A stretch of DNA of 64,000 nucleotides from Promicromonospora sp. MEB111 (GCF_030209445.1 NZ_JARVSD010000021.1:1-64000); one strand, 5' to 3'; shown: positions 1 to 8,293, numbered from the stretch's first letter. Made by a program: numbers and translations. The notes: a model not told the origin generated them from the letters alone.

Positions 1-266
1 ACTCACCAACCGACCGACTCACCAACCGACCGACTCACCAACCACCTGACTCGGCGGATCAGGCGGGTCGAGTCAGCGGGTTGGTCCGACCAACCACCTG
101 ACTCGGCGGATCGGGTGGGTCGAGTCAGTGGGTTGGTCGGACCAACCACCTGACTCGGCAGATCGGGCAACCACCTGACTCGGCAGATGGGTGGGTCGAG
201 TCAGTGGGTTGGTCGGACCAACCACCTGACTCGGCGGAGTCGGGATGGCGAGTCAGGCGGGTGGTC
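1..266. repeat. tandem palindromic repeat array
   Basis: Two nested repeats are visible. Positions 1-43 hold copies of a 16-bp unit (GACTCACCAACCGACC). From 37 on there are four units starting near 37, 89, 141 and 217. Each begins ACCAACCACCTGACTCGGC and ends with the near-complementary CGAGTCAGTGGGTTGGT, so each can fold into a hairpin. The first two steps are exactly 52 bp; the third unit carries an internal duplication and the fourth has a diverged right arm. The array lies just past the stop of the leftward IclR gene and runs off the window edge. It may end that transcript, or it may be a palindromic element expanded in tandem. Confidence 0.8.
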
Positions 267-269
267 GCC

Positions 270-1040
270 TCACTGTCCGCCCGCCGCCGGCACCGCAAGG
301 CCCGCCGGCACCGCAAGGCCCGCCGGGAGCAGGCCGGGCAGCACGTCGCGCAGCGCGCCGACCCGCTCGGCCCGCGCCGTGCCCCGCAGCCGCTCCACGG
401 GAGCCGTGATGCTGACGGCCGCGACGGCCCGCCCCGCGCGCAGCAGCGGCACGGCGACGCAGGCGATGCCGCGCTCGTTCTCCTCGGTCTCCCCGGCGAC
501 CCCGCTCCGCCGCGCCTCGGCCAGCACGTCGCGCAGGTGCCCCGTCCCGGTGTCCGTGCCGGCGAACCGGTCGAGCGCGGCGTCGTCGAGGTCCTGCACC
601 GACAGCAGGGCACGGCCCAGCGCGGTGGTGGCGGCGGCGCGCCGCCGTCCGACGGCCGACCAGACGCGGACCGCGCGCTGCGGCTCGACCTTGTCGAGGT
701 AGACCACCTCGCGCCCGGCGAGCACGCCCAGGTGCACCAGCTCGTCGACCTCCGCGCTGAGCGCGGTCAGGGCCGGGTGCAGCAGCGCGGGCAGGTTCTC
801 CTCGGCCAGGTAGGAGCTGCCCAGCGCCAGCGCGGAGGGGCCGAGGCGGTAGGCGCCGTCCGCGGTCTGTTCGGCGTAGCCGCGGTGCCGCAGCGCGGCG
901 AGCGTGCGGTGCAGGGTCGGCTTGCTGACCCCGACGGCCTGGGCCAGCGTGGCCAGGGGCGCGCCCGCGGCGCCGAAGCCCGCGAGGGTGTCGAGGGCCA
1001 GCAGCGCCTTGTCCACGCCGCCGAGCGGGCTGGCTTCCAT
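270..1040 (-). CDS. IclR-family transcriptional regulator
   Basis: 256 aa, the usual length for IclR regulators. Residues about 8-58 form the N-terminal winged HTH (GVSKPTLHRTLAALRHRGY), followed by the C-terminal effector-binding domain with the family's VYLDKVE and ATTALGRALL stretches. The ATG at 1038-1040 is preceded on its strand by GAGGGAG with a good spacing. It is transcribed divergently from KDPG aldolase and KDG kinase, and a nested palindrome lies between them. I infer a KdgR-like role: repressing or activating the KDG pathway in response to KDG or a related uronate intermediate. The effector is not visible from sequence. Confidence 0.9.
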   Translation of the reverse strand: MEASPLGGVDKALLALDTLAGFGAAGAPLATLAQAVGVSKPTLHRTLAALRHRGYAEQTADGAYRLGPSALALGSSYLAEENLPALLHPALTALSAEVDELVHLGVLAGREVVYLDKVEPQRAVRVWSAVGRRRAAATTALGRALLSVQDLDDAALDRFAGTDTGTGHLRDVLAEARRSGVAGETEENERGIACVAVPLLRAGRAVAAVSITAPVERLRGTARAERVGALRDVLPGLLPAGLAVPAGLAVPAAGGQ

Positions 1041-1061
1041 GGGACTCCCTCACGTAGCATG

Positions 1062-1101
1062 CGTTTCGCAGTGAACAACAAGCGTTCACCATAGCGAAAC
1101 G
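1062..1101. promoter_or_regulatory. nested palindrome, likely IclR operator
   Basis: Outer arms CGTTTCGC (1062-1069) and GCGAAACG (1094-1101) are perfect complements. Inside them lie GTGAAC (1071-1076) and GTTCAC (1084-1089), whose axis is about 1.5 bp off the outer one. The site fills the 69-bp divergent gap between the IclR gene and eda, and its right end touches the eda ribosome binding site (GGAG, 1101-1104). On the minus strand TTGTTC-N16-TACGTG could serve as the iclR promoter. Confidence 0.65.
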
Positions 1102-1109
1102 GAGCACGC

Positions 1110-1772
1110 ATGTCATCCCCCGACAACCCGGTCCTCGAGGCGCTCGCCGCGCACCGGCTCGTGCCGGTCGTCGTGGTCGACGGCGCCGACGAGGGCGCCC
1201 GGCTCGCGGACGCGCTCGTCGCCGGCGGGCTGCCCGTCGCCGAGATCACGCTGCGGCTCGCGGGCGGCCTCGACGCCATCCGCGCGGTCGCGAAGAACCA
1301 GCCCGACGTCGTGGTCGGAGCGGGCACCGTGACCACGGTGGCCCAGGTCGACGACGTCGTCGACGCCGGCGCCCGCTACATCGTCTCCCCGGGGCTGTCG
1401 GCCGCCGTCGTGCGCCGCGCGCAGGAGCACGGCATCCCCGTGCTGCCTGGCGTCGCCACGCCGTCGGAGATCATGGCGGCGCTCGACCTCGGCGTCGACG
1501 TGGTCAAGCTGTTCCCCGCGTCCGTGGTGGGCGGGCCGGCCGCCATCAAGGCGTTCTCCGCGCCGTTCCCCGGCCTGCGGTTCGTGCCGACCGGCGGCGT
1601 CAGCGCCGCCAACCTCGGCGACTACCTCGGTCTGAAGCCGGTCCTGGCCGTCGGCGGCTCCTGGATGGTCGACCGCGCGCTCGTCACCGCGGGGGACTGG
1701 GCCGAGATCACTCGCCGCACCCGTGACGCCGTGGACCTCGCGGCCAAGATTGACCAGGAGAAGAACCGATGA
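1110..1772 (+). CDS. eda: 2-keto-3-deoxy-6-phosphogluconate (KDPG) aldolase
   Basis: 220 aa. It cleaves KDPG to pyruvate and glyceraldehyde 3-phosphate in the cytoplasm, the last step of hexuronate catabolism and of the Entner-Doudoroff route. The Schiff-base lysine is K133 in VVKLFPAS and the general base is E45 in AEITLRL. Both fall at the same numbers as in the E. coli enzyme, as do R49, T73, P94 and F135. The ATG follows GGAG at 6 bp. The stop overlaps the ATG of the next gene by 4 bp, so aldolase and kinase are translationally coupled. It is divergent from the IclR regulator. Confidence 0.95.
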   Translation: MSSPDNPVLEALAAHRLVPVVVVDGADEGARLADALVAGGLPVAEITLRLAGGLDAIRAVAKNQPDVVVGAGTVTTVAQVDDVVDAGARYIVSPGLSAAVVRRAQEHGIPVLPGVATPSEIMAALDLGVDVVKLFPASVVGGPAAIKAFSAPFPGLRFVPTGGVSAANLGDYLGLKPVLAVGGSWMVDRALVTAGDWAEITRRTRDAVDLAAKIDQEKNR

Positions 1773-2869
1773 CCTCGCTCAACGTCCGCCCCGCCGCCGA
1801 GAGCGCCTACGACGTCGTCGCCCTCGGCGAGGTCATGCTCCGTCTCGACCCGGGCGACCGCCGGGTGCGCACCGCCCGCAGCTTCGACGTGTGGGAGGGC
1901 GGCGGCGAGTACAACGTGGCGCGCGGCCTGCGGCGCTGCTTCGGCCTGCGTGGCGCGATCGTCACGGCGCTGGCCGACAACGAGATCGGCCGGCTCGTCG
2001 AGGACTTCATGCTCACGGGCGGCCTCGACACGCAGTACGTGCAGTGGGTGCCCTACGACGGTATCGGCCGCACGGTGCGCAACGGCCTCAACTTCACCGA
2101 GCGCGGCTTCGGCGCGCGCGGCGCGGTGGGCGTCAGCGACCGCGGTCACACCGCCATCGCGCAGATGCAGCCCGACGACGTGGACTGGGACGCGCTGTTC
2201 TCCCGCGGCGTGCGCTGGCTGCACACCGGCGGCATCTTCGCGGCCCTCTCGGAGTCGTCGGCCGACGTCGCCGAGGCCGCCATGTCCGCGGCCCGCCGGC
2301 ACGGCACGATCGTCTCGTACGACCTGAACTACCGGCCCTCGCTGTGGAAGGGCATCGGCGGGGAGGAGCGGGCACGCGAGGTCAACCGGCGCCTGGCCGA
2401 GCACGTGGACGTGATGATCGGCAACGAGGAGGACTTCACGGCCTCGCTCGGCTTCGAGGTCGAGGGCGTCGACGAGAACCTGACCGACCTGCACACGGGC
2501 GCGTTCCGGGCCATGATCGAGACGGCGTCGGAGGCGTACCCCAACTTCCAGGTGATCGCCACGACGCTGCGCGGGGTGCGGTCGGCGTCGCGCAACGACT
2601 GGGGCGCGATCGCCTGGTCCCGCAAGGAGGGCTTCGCCGAGGCGACGCACCGGGCGGACCTGGAGATCTTCGACCGCGTGGGCGGCGGCGACTCGTTCGC
2701 CTCCGGCCTGGCCTACGGGCTGATGGAGCTCGGCTCGCTCCAGGAGGCCGTCGAGTACGGCGCGGCGCACGGTGCGCTGGCCATGACCACCCCCGGCGAC
2801 ACCACCATGGCGACGCTCGCCGAGGTGGCCAAGCTGGCGGGCGGGGGCAGCGCGCGCGTGCAGCGCTGA
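1769..2869 (+). CDS. kdgK: 2-keto-3-deoxygluconate kinase, PfkB family
   Basis: 366 aa. It should phosphorylate 2-keto-3-deoxygluconate (KDG) with ATP to give KDPG, the substrate of the coupled upstream aldolase. N-terminal PfkB features include WEGGGEYNVARGLRR (about 43-57). DLNYRPSLW (about 185-193) is typical of KDG kinases. The C-terminal signature is GGGDSFASGL (305-314) with catalytic base D308. At 366 aa it is somewhat longer than the roughly 310-residue proteobacterial enzymes, with extra sequence around 110-130 and 230-260, as in actinobacterial homologues. The ATG sits in an ATGA overlap with eda. Pairing with eda makes KDG the most likely substrate over other PfkB substrates. Confidence 0.92.
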   Translation: MTSLNVRPAAESAYDVVALGEVMLRLDPGDRRVRTARSFDVWEGGGEYNVARGLRRCFGLRGAIVTALADNEIGRLVEDFMLTGGLDTQYVQWVPYDGIGRTVRNGLNFTERGFGARGAVGVSDRGHTAIAQMQPDDVDWDALFSRGVRWLHTGGIFAALSESSADVAEAAMSAARRHGTIVSYDLNYRPSLWKGIGGEERAREVNRRLAEHVDVMIGNEEDFTASLGFEVEGVDENLTDLHTGAFRAMIETASEAYPNFQVIATTLRGVRSASRNDWGAIAWSRKEGFAEATHRADLEIFDRVGGGDSFASGLAYGLMELGSLQEAVEYGAAHGALAMTTPGDTTMATLAEVAKLAGGGSARVQR

Positions 2870-2878
2870 CGAGGGTCG

Positions 2879-2938
2879 CGGGGCGAGGTCGGGGGTCCGG
2901 TCGGCGGGTGTCCGCAGACCGGACCGATCTCGCCCCCG
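2879..2938 (+). terminator. hairpin after kdgK
   Basis: CGGGGCGAG (2879-2887) can pair with CTCGCCCCCG (2929-2938), and inside it GGTCCGGTC (2894-2902) with GACCGGACC (2917-2925). The structure begins 10 bp after the kdgK stop and lacks a T-tract. It probably ends the eda-kdgK transcript before the SDR gene. Confidence 0.55.
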
Positions 2939-2977
2939 ACCAGCGCAGACAGGGTGCACGGTGCAAGGATTGGTGCC

Positions 2978-3970
2978 ATGTCCAAGAGCATCCTGTTCAT
3001 CGGTGGAAGCGGAATCATCAGTCATGCCTCGGTGGCCAGAGCCGCACGGCTCGGGCACCGGGTGACGGTGCTCAACCGGGGCAGATCCTCGATCCGGACG
3101 GTGCCGTCCGAGGTGGAGACGCTGGTCGCGGACGCGAACGACGCCGAGGCCGTGGCGGCCGCCCTGCGCGGCCGTGAGTTCGACGTCGTCGCCCAGTTCC
3201 GGGCGTTCGGGCCGGAGCACGTGGCGCGCGACGTCGCGCAGTTCGCGGGCCGCACCGGGCAGTACGTGTTCATCTCGTCGGCGTCGGCGTACCAGACGCC
3301 GCCGTCGCGGCTGCCCGTGCGGGAGTCGACGCCGCTGCGCAACCCGTTCTGGCAGTACTCCCGCGACAAGATCGCGTGCGAGGACCTGCTGGTGCGGGAG
3401 TACCGGGAGAACGGGTTCCCCGTCACGATCGTGCGGCCGTCGCACACCTACGACCGCACGGTGCTGCCGACGTCGGGCGGTTGGACGGACGTCGCCCGCA
3501 TGCGCGCGGGCAAGCCCGTCGTCGTGCACGGGGACGGCACCTCGCTGTGGACCATCACGCACACCGAGGACTTCGCGGTCGGGTTCGTGGGCCTGCTCGG
3601 CCACCCGCTCGCGGTGGGGGACACCTTCCACATCACCGGCACGCACGCGCCCACCTGGGACCAGATCTACACGTGGCTGGCCGAGGCCGCGGGCGTGCGC
3701 AGCCCCGACCTGGTGCACGTCGCGTCCGAGACGATCGCGCGGGTGCTGCCCGACCTGGGCCCCGGTCTGGTGGGCGACAAGGCGCACTCGATGGTCTTCG
3801 ACATCTCGAAGGTGCGCACGCTCGTCCCCGAGTTCGGCACCACCATCACCTACGACATCGGCGCCGAGGAGCAGGTGTCCTGGTTCGACAACCACCCCGA
3901 GGCGCAGGTGGTCGACGCCGAGCTGGACGCGGCCTTCGACCGGCTCGCGGCGCACGCCCGCTCGGTCTGA
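2978..3970 (+). CDS. NAD-dependent epimerase/dehydratase-like oxidoreductase (extended SDR)
   Basis: 330 aa from the ATG at 2978, chosen because AAGGA sits 8 bp upstream; an in-frame GTG at 2954 is less likely. The N-terminal nucleotide-binding loop reads FIGGSGIIS (7-15) instead of the common GGTGFIG. FISSASAYQ (98-106) and Y127-x3-K131 (YSRDK) give the SDR Ser-Tyr-Lys set. It belongs to the extended SDR / NDP-sugar epimerase fold, but nothing fixes the substrate. Its position after the KDG genes suggests a sugar or uronate derivative. It is convergent with the FAD oxidoreductase, with a hairpin between. Confidence 0.8.
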   Translation: MSKSILFIGGSGIISHASVARAARLGHRVTVLNRGRSSIRTVPSEVETLVADANDAEAVAAALRGREFDVVAQFRAFGPEHVARDVAQFAGRTGQYVFISSASAYQTPPSRLPVRESTPLRNPFWQYSRDKIACEDLLVREYRENGFPVTIVRPSHTYDRTVLPTSGGWTDVARMRAGKPVVVHGDGTSLWTITHTEDFAVGFVGLLGHPLAVGDTFHITGTHAPTWDQIYTWLAEAAGVRSPDLVHVASETIARVLPDLGPGLVGDKAHSMVFDISKVRTLVPEFGTTITYDIGAEEQVSWFDNHPEAQVVDAELDAAFDRLAAHARSV

Positions 3971-3974
3971 GGGC

Positions 3975-4020
3975 GCGCGCCCTGGTCCCCGGCCCGACCG
4001 GACCGGCGACCAGGGCGCGC
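3975..4020. terminator. bidirectional hairpin between convergent genes
   Basis: Perfect 13-bp arms GCGCGCCCTGGTC (3975-3987) and GACCAGGGCGCGC (4008-4020) enclose a 20-nt loop that is itself partly palindromic. It lies between the stop of the rightward SDR gene (3970) and the stop of the leftward FAD oxidoreductase (4043), as expected for a shared terminator. Confidence 0.75.
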
Positions 4021-4042
4021 GGACGCCCCTGGTGCCGGCGTC

Positions 4043-5107
4043 TCAGACGAACCGGTCAGGCCGGCAGCCCGCGAGCTCGGGCGCCGCGACCCCCGTCGTG
4101 ATCTCCTCGGCGGCGAGGCGGCCGGCCGCGGCGGCCAGCGTGACGCCCGCGTGCATCACGGCGAGGTACAGCCCGGACGTGCCCGGTTCGGCTCCGACGA
4201 TCGGTTCGCCGTCCGCCGGCATCGGCCGCCAGCCGATCTCCGCGGAGACGATCTCGACGTCCGACGCCCCGGGAAAGAACCGGAGCAGGGACCGCCGGGC
4301 GGCCTCGGCGGTGTCCTGGAGGGCAGCTCGGTTCGTCTGTCCCTCGTAGGCCAGCGGAAGCAGCAGGGTCCCGTCCGGACGCTGCCGCACCTCCAGCTCG
4401 GGGCCGGCGACGATCGTCCGTACCAGCCCCGGCGTGGCGCGGAGACGCACCAGGACGGCCGGTGACGACTCGACCGGCACCTCGACACCGATGCCGGCGC
4501 ACAGGGTGGCGGTCCCGGCCCCTGCGGCCACGACGACGGTCGTGGCCGGGAGCACCCCGGCACCGGTCCGGACGCCCGTCACGGCCGAGCCGTCGCGCAC
4601 GAGCCCGATCGCCGGGGTACCGACGCGGAGCTCGGCGCCACGCTCGACGGCCGCCGCGACGAGCAGCTCCGTGACCTCGACGGGGTCGAGGGCGCCGTCG
4701 TCCGGGGCGTGGTGCGGGGTGCCGGGACCCGGCACGAGGCCGGGTTCGATCGCACGGACGTCGGCGGCCGCGCCGCCGGGCCGGCCCGCCTCGCCGGAGC
4801 CTTCGCCGGACCCGTCGCCGGAATCGTCCCCAGTGCCGTCCCAGGTGAGGGACCCGGACCACGAGATACGGAGGCCGGGCAGCTCACGCTGAAGCCGCCG
4901 GTACTCGTCCAGGGCGAGAAACCGCAGCGGCGCCGAGGGAAGGTCGGAGGTCTCCGGCCGCCCGATCCACGCGAACGACGATCCGGTGGCGCCGGAGGCG
5001 GGCAGGCCCGCGTCCAGCAGGGTCACCGCCTGCCCGCGCGCGGCGAGGTGGTACGCGAGCGACGCACCGACGATGCCGGCGCCCACCACGATCACTCGGT
5101 TCGACAT
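4043..5107 (-). CDS. FAD-dependent oxidoreductase, DAO family
   Basis: 354 aa. The N-terminus carries the ADP-binding motif VVGAGIVGASLAYHLAARG, and the C-terminus has the second FAD-contact region IGWRPMPADGEPIVGAEP, both typical of the DadA/glycine oxidase-like family. The ATG at 5107 is preceded by GAGAGGGTGGGG; an in-frame GTG at 5116 is possible. It begins only 13 bp after the LacI-family stop on the same strand, so the two form an operon, divergent from the YtcQ-type importer. The substrate is unknown: an amino acid or amino sugar is usual for the family, while the context is carbohydrate. It is soluble, with no signal peptide. Confidence 0.85.
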   Translation of the reverse strand: MSNRVIVVGAGIVGASLAYHLAARGQAVTLLDAGLPASGATGSSFAWIGRPETSDLPSAPLRFLALDEYRRLQRELPGLRISWSGSLTWDGTGDDSGDGSGEGSGEAGRPGGAAADVRAIEPGLVPGPGTPHHAPDDGALDPVEVTELLVAAAVERGAELRVGTPAIGLVRDGSAVTGVRTGAGVLPATTVVVAAGAGTATLCAGIGVEVPVESSPAVLVRLRATPGLVRTIVAGPELEVRQRPDGTLLLPLAYEGQTNRAALQDTAEAARRSLLRFFPGASDVEIVSAEIGWRPMPADGEPIVGAEPGTSGLYLAVMHAGVTLAAAAGRLAAEEITTGVAAPELAGCRPDRFV

Positions 5108-5120
5108 GAACCCCACCCTC

Positions 5121-6137
5121 TCAGGTCAGGGGTGCCGTCGACTCCCGGACCACCAGCTCCGTGGAGAGGTTGAGCCGGCGGACCTTGGGCGACCTGCCCC
5201 GGGCGATGTCGAGCAGGATCTGGGTGGCGGCCGCGCCCATCTCGCGGAGCGGCTGTCGCACCGTCGTGAGCGGCGGGCCCACCCAGGAGGCCAGCGGCAG
5301 GTCGTCGTAGCCCACCACGGAGAGGTCCTCCGGCACCCGCAGGCCGAGCTGGTGCGCGGCCCGGAGCACGCCGAGGGCCTGCATGTCGGACCCCGCGAAC
5401 ACCGCCGTGGGGCGGTCCGGCCGGGACAGCAGATCCAGCCCCATCTCGAAGCCCGCCTCGACGTAGAAGTTCCCCTCGCGCACGAGCGCGGGGTCCACGG
5501 CGGCGCCCGCCTCCTCGTGCGCCGACCGGAACCCGTCGACGCGGGCGCGGCTGCACAGCATGTTCCACGGCCCGGTGATCATGCCGATCCGGCGGTGGCC
5601 CAGCGCGAGCAGGTGCCGCGTGGCCTGCAGCCCGCCGTTCCAGTTGTCGGAGCCCACGGAGGCGACGTCGGCCGGCGGCTCGCCGTCGGTGTCGATCACC
5701 ACGTACGGGATGCCGCGCCGGTCGAGCTGCTGGTGCTGCGCCTCCGAGAGGTTCGCGGCGACGAGCAGCACGCCCAGCGGCGGCCGCGCGATGGTGGTGT
5801 CGAGCCACCGGGCCGGCGGCCGGTGCTCGCCGCCCAGCTCGGACAGGATCACGCTGGTCCGCAGCTCGGCGGCGGCGTCCTCCACGCCCCGGATGATCTC
5901 CATGGACCAGGCCGAGCCCAGGCGGTGGAAGACCAGGTCGATCAGCCCGCTGCCCGCGGGCGCCGTCGCGGGACGGCGCCGCCGGTACTGGTGCTTCTCC
6001 AGCGCGGCCTCGACGCGGTCGCGCGTCGCGGGGGCGACGTCGGCCCGGCCGTTGAGCACCTTGGACACGGTGGGCACCGAGAGACCGAGCTCGCGCGCGA
6101 TCGACGCGATGGTCGGCCCGGGGCTCACGCCGGTCAT
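5121..6137 (-). CDS. LacI-family transcriptional regulator
   Basis: 338 aa. The HTH at about 9-46 (TIASIARELGLSVPTVSKVLNG) is followed by a hinge and a periplasmic-binding-protein-like sensor domain ending in STELVVREST. The ATG at 6135-6137 follows AAAGGTGG on its strand. Longer in-frame starts up to 6263 would add a basic tail upstream of the HTH and overlap the importer promoter, so they are rejected. It is divergent from the 6363-9937 importer, and the gap holds a clear promoter and palindromes. I infer local repression of that importer by the imported sugar. Confidence 0.92.
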   Translation of the reverse strand: MTGVSPGPTIASIARELGLSVPTVSKVLNGRADVAPATRDRVEAALEKHQYRRRRPATAPAGSGLIDLVFHRLGSAWSMEIIRGVEDAAAELRTSVILSELGGEHRPPARWLDTTIARPPLGVLLVAANLSEAQHQQLDRRGIPYVVIDTDGEPPADVASVGSDNWNGGLQATRHLLALGHRRIGMITGPWNMLCSRARVDGFRSAHEEAGAAVDPALVREGNFYVEAGFEMGLDLLSRPDRPTAVFAGSDMQALGVLRAAHQLGLRVPEDLSVVGYDDLPLASWVGPPLTTVRQPLREMGAAATQILLDIARGRSPKVRRLNLSTELVVRESTAPLT

Positions 6138-6215
6138 CGCACCCACCTTTCGGTCATGTCTGCGGAACTTTCGACCCGAAGGTACACCGTCTCGCGCCAG
6201 TATCAGGTCTCGTTC

Positions 6216-6232
6216 ACGGCATGGAATGCCGT
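6216..6232. promoter_or_regulatory. short palindrome in divergent region
   Basis: ACGGCAT and ATGCCGT form perfect 7-bp arms around GGA. The site lies between the LacI start and the importer promoter and could be an auxiliary operator or part of the lacI promoter region. Confidence 0.35.
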
Positions 6233-6266
6233 GTCTGGATCGTAATCGCCACGTTCTGGGCATGTC

Positions 6267-6296
6267 TTGACGTGTCGCCGGATCTCACCCTACTGT
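6267..6296 (+). promoter_or_regulatory. sigma70-like promoter of the YtcQ-type importer
   Basis: TTGACG (6267-6272), an 18-bp spacer, then TACTGT (6291-6296). The start site would be near 6303, just before the palindrome at 6312. The leader to the ATG at 6363 is about 60 nt. Confidence 0.6.
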
Positions 6297-6311
6297 CCCT
6301 CACGACAAGCA

Positions 6312-6333
6312 CTATCGGCATCGATGTCGATAG
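6312..6333. promoter_or_regulatory. 22-bp LacI-type operator
   Basis: Arms CTATCG and CGATAG flank the symmetric core CATCGATG, with a single asymmetric base pair between core and arms. The dyad centre is on CG, as in LacI-family operators. It starts about 10 bp after the predicted transcription start of the importer, where bound repressor would block transcription. The divergent LacI-family gene is the likely ligand. Confidence 0.65.
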
Positions 6334-6362
6334 TTTCGAAAACGTTCCACAACGAGGTGGGG

Positions 6363-7286
6363 ATGGCAACAGAGCTACGCGGCAAGGAAACGTGGGGCCT
6401 CGCCCTGCGCAAGCACTGGCGCCTCTACACGCTCGCGCTCCTGCCGATCATCTGGTTCCTGGTGTTCCGTTACCTGCCCATGGCCGGCAACGTCATCGCC
6501 TTCCGCCGGTTCCGGCCGGGCGGGTCGATCTTCGGCGAGGAATGGGTCGGCTTCTACTACATCGAGCGGTTCATCCAGGACCAGGCGTTCTGGCAGGCGT
6601 TCCAGAACACGGTGATCATCGGCGCGCTGACGCTCGTGATCGTGTTCCCGCTGCCGATCATCCTGGCGCTCCTGCTCAACGAGCTCCGCTCGCGGGTGTT
6701 CAAGCGGTTCGTGCAGACGGTCAGCTACCTGCCGCACTTCATGTCCGTCGTGATCGTGGCGGGCTTCGTGTTCGAGCTGACGTCGCTGGACGGCACGGTC
6801 AACCGGCTGGTCAAGCTGTTCGGCGGGGACCCGATCTCGTTCATGCAGCAGGCCGACTGGTTCCGCACCATCTACGTGTCGTCCGAGGTCTGGCAGACGG
6901 TGGGCTGGGGCACGATCCTCTACCTGGCCTCGCTGACCACCATCGACGCGCAGCTCTACGAGGCGGCCCGCATCGACGGCGCCAACCGCTGGCAGCAGAC
7001 GTGGCACGTCACGCTGCCCGGCATCCGGCCCACGATGATGGTCCTGCTCATCCTGAACATCGGCCAGTTCATGCAGGTGGGCTTCGAGAAGATCTTCCTG
7101 CTCTACAACACGCTGACCCAGCCGACGGCGGACGTGATCTCCACGTACATCTACCGCGTCGGCCTCACCTCCGGGCAGCTGAGCTACGCCACGGCGATCG
7201 GCCTGTTCGAGGCCGTGATCGGCCTGGTCCTCGTCTTCTCCGCCAACGCCATCTCGCGCCGAGTCACCGGGAGCTCCCTGTGGTGA
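6363..7286 (+). CDS. carbohydrate ABC transporter permease, LplB type
   Basis: 307 aa from the ATG at 6363, with GAGGTGGGG directly upstream. It has about six hydrophobic segments and the cytoplasmic EAA loop EAARIDGANRWQQTWHVTLP that contacts the ATPase. It pairs with the next gene's product to form the membrane channel of a CUT1-class sugar importer. Together with a large 547-aa binding protein, this matches the LplB/YtcP/YtcQ subgroup, whose B. subtilis members import rhamnogalacturonan-derived oligosaccharides. No ATPase gene is present; sharing an MsmX-like ATPase is normal for the group. It has a GTGA overlap with the second permease. Confidence 0.92.
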   Translation: MATELRGKETWGLALRKHWRLYTLALLPIIWFLVFRYLPMAGNVIAFRRFRPGGSIFGEEWVGFYYIERFIQDQAFWQAFQNTVIIGALTLVIVFPLPIILALLLNELRSRVFKRFVQTVSYLPHFMSVVIVAGFVFELTSLDGTVNRLVKLFGGDPISFMQQADWFRTIYVSSEVWQTVGWGTILYLASLTTIDAQLYEAARIDGANRWQQTWHVTLPGIRPTMMVLLILNIGQFMQVGFEKIFLLYNTLTQPTADVISTYIYRVGLTSGQLSYATAIGLFEAVIGLVLVFSANAISRRVTGSSLW

Positions 7287-8230
7287 ACACCGCCCCCGCC
7301 CCGACCACCGACCCGGTGGGCTCCGACGTGCCCGACCTGACCCGGCCCCGCCCGGAGACCACCACCGTCAAGGACACGCCCGGCTACACGGTGTTCCGCT
7401 GGGTCAACACGACGATCCTCGTGCTCGTCGCCGCCGTCACGCTCTACCCGTTCCTCAACCTGGCGGCGCGGGCGTTCAGCTCCGAGGCGGCGATCCGCAG
7501 CGGCGACGTCACGGTCTGGCCCATCGGCTTCAACACGACCACCCTCATGTCCGTGCTGGAGCAGGACCTGTTCTGGCGCAACTACCTCAACACCGTGGTC
7601 TACACGGTGGTGGGCACCGCGATCGCCATGGCGCTGACCACGACGTTCGCCTACGTACTGTCGAAAAAGTACCTCAAGGGCCGCATGATCCTGATCGGGT
7701 TCGCGGTCTTCACGATGTTCTTCACCGGCGGCCTCATCCCGAACTACATCCTGGTCAGCGAGCTCGGCTTCAAGAACACCATCTGGGCCGTCGTGGTGCC
7801 GCAGGCGATCAACGTCTTCAACCTGCTCGTCATGAAGTCGTTCTTCGAGAACTTCCCGGAGGAGCTCGAGGAGGCCGCGGCGATCGACGGCCTGACCACC
7901 TACGGGATCTTCTTCCGCGTGGTGCTGCCGCTCAGCAAGGCGGTGCTCGCGACGATGGTCCTCTTCTACGCGGTCTGGTTCTGGAACTCCTGGTTCCCCG
8001 CGTTCCTCTACATGGACGACCCGCAGATGTACCCGGTCACGGTGTTCCTGCGGAACATCATCGCCGGCGCCACCGGCACCGGCGAGGGGCTGAGCGACGT
8101 CGCCGTCCAGATCGGGGCCAACGTCAAGGCAGTGACGATGCTGCTCACGGCCCTGCCCATCGTCTGCCTCTACCCGTTCGTCCAGAAGTACTTCGTGTCC
8201 GGCGTGATGCTCGGCTCCGTCAAGGGCTGA
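7283..8230 (+). CDS. carbohydrate ABC transporter permease, YtcP type
   Basis: 315 aa from GTG at 7283, which overlaps the TGA of the upstream permease (GTGA). A polar N-terminal tail of about 40 residues precedes the first membrane segment (TILVLVAAVTLYPFLNLAARA). The EAA loop is EEAAAIDGLTTYGIFFRVVLP. It is the second half of the heterodimeric permease of this CUT1 importer. The YtcP resemblance comes from the FxxGGLIPNYILV region and from the large partner lipoprotein. Confidence 0.92.
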   Translation: MNTAPAPTTDPVGSDVPDLTRPRPETTTVKDTPGYTVFRWVNTTILVLVAAVTLYPFLNLAARAFSSEAAIRSGDVTVWPIGFNTTTLMSVLEQDLFWRNYLNTVVYTVVGTAIAMALTTTFAYVLSKKYLKGRMILIGFAVFTMFFTGGLIPNYILVSELGFKNTIWAVVVPQAINVFNLLVMKSFFENFPEELEEAAAIDGLTTYGIFFRVVLPLSKAVLATMVLFYAVWFWNSWFPAFLYMDDPQMYPVTVFLRNIIAGATGTGEGLSDVAVQIGANVKAVTMLLTALPIVCLYPFVQKYFVSGVMLGSVKG

Positions 8231-8293
8231 GCACACCCGACCACCGCACCGATCCGCCGTCGGACGACGACGTTCACACCCCGGAGGAAGTCA

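Noticed and set aside
1-266. CRISPR array
   Set aside because: Units are contiguous and palindromic, with no unique spacers of even length, and no cas genes are nearby.
6138-6263. Longer N-terminus for the LacI regulator
   Set aside because: It would put 42 basic residues before the HTH and overlap the opposing promoter. The ATG at 6135-6137 has a good ribosome binding site.
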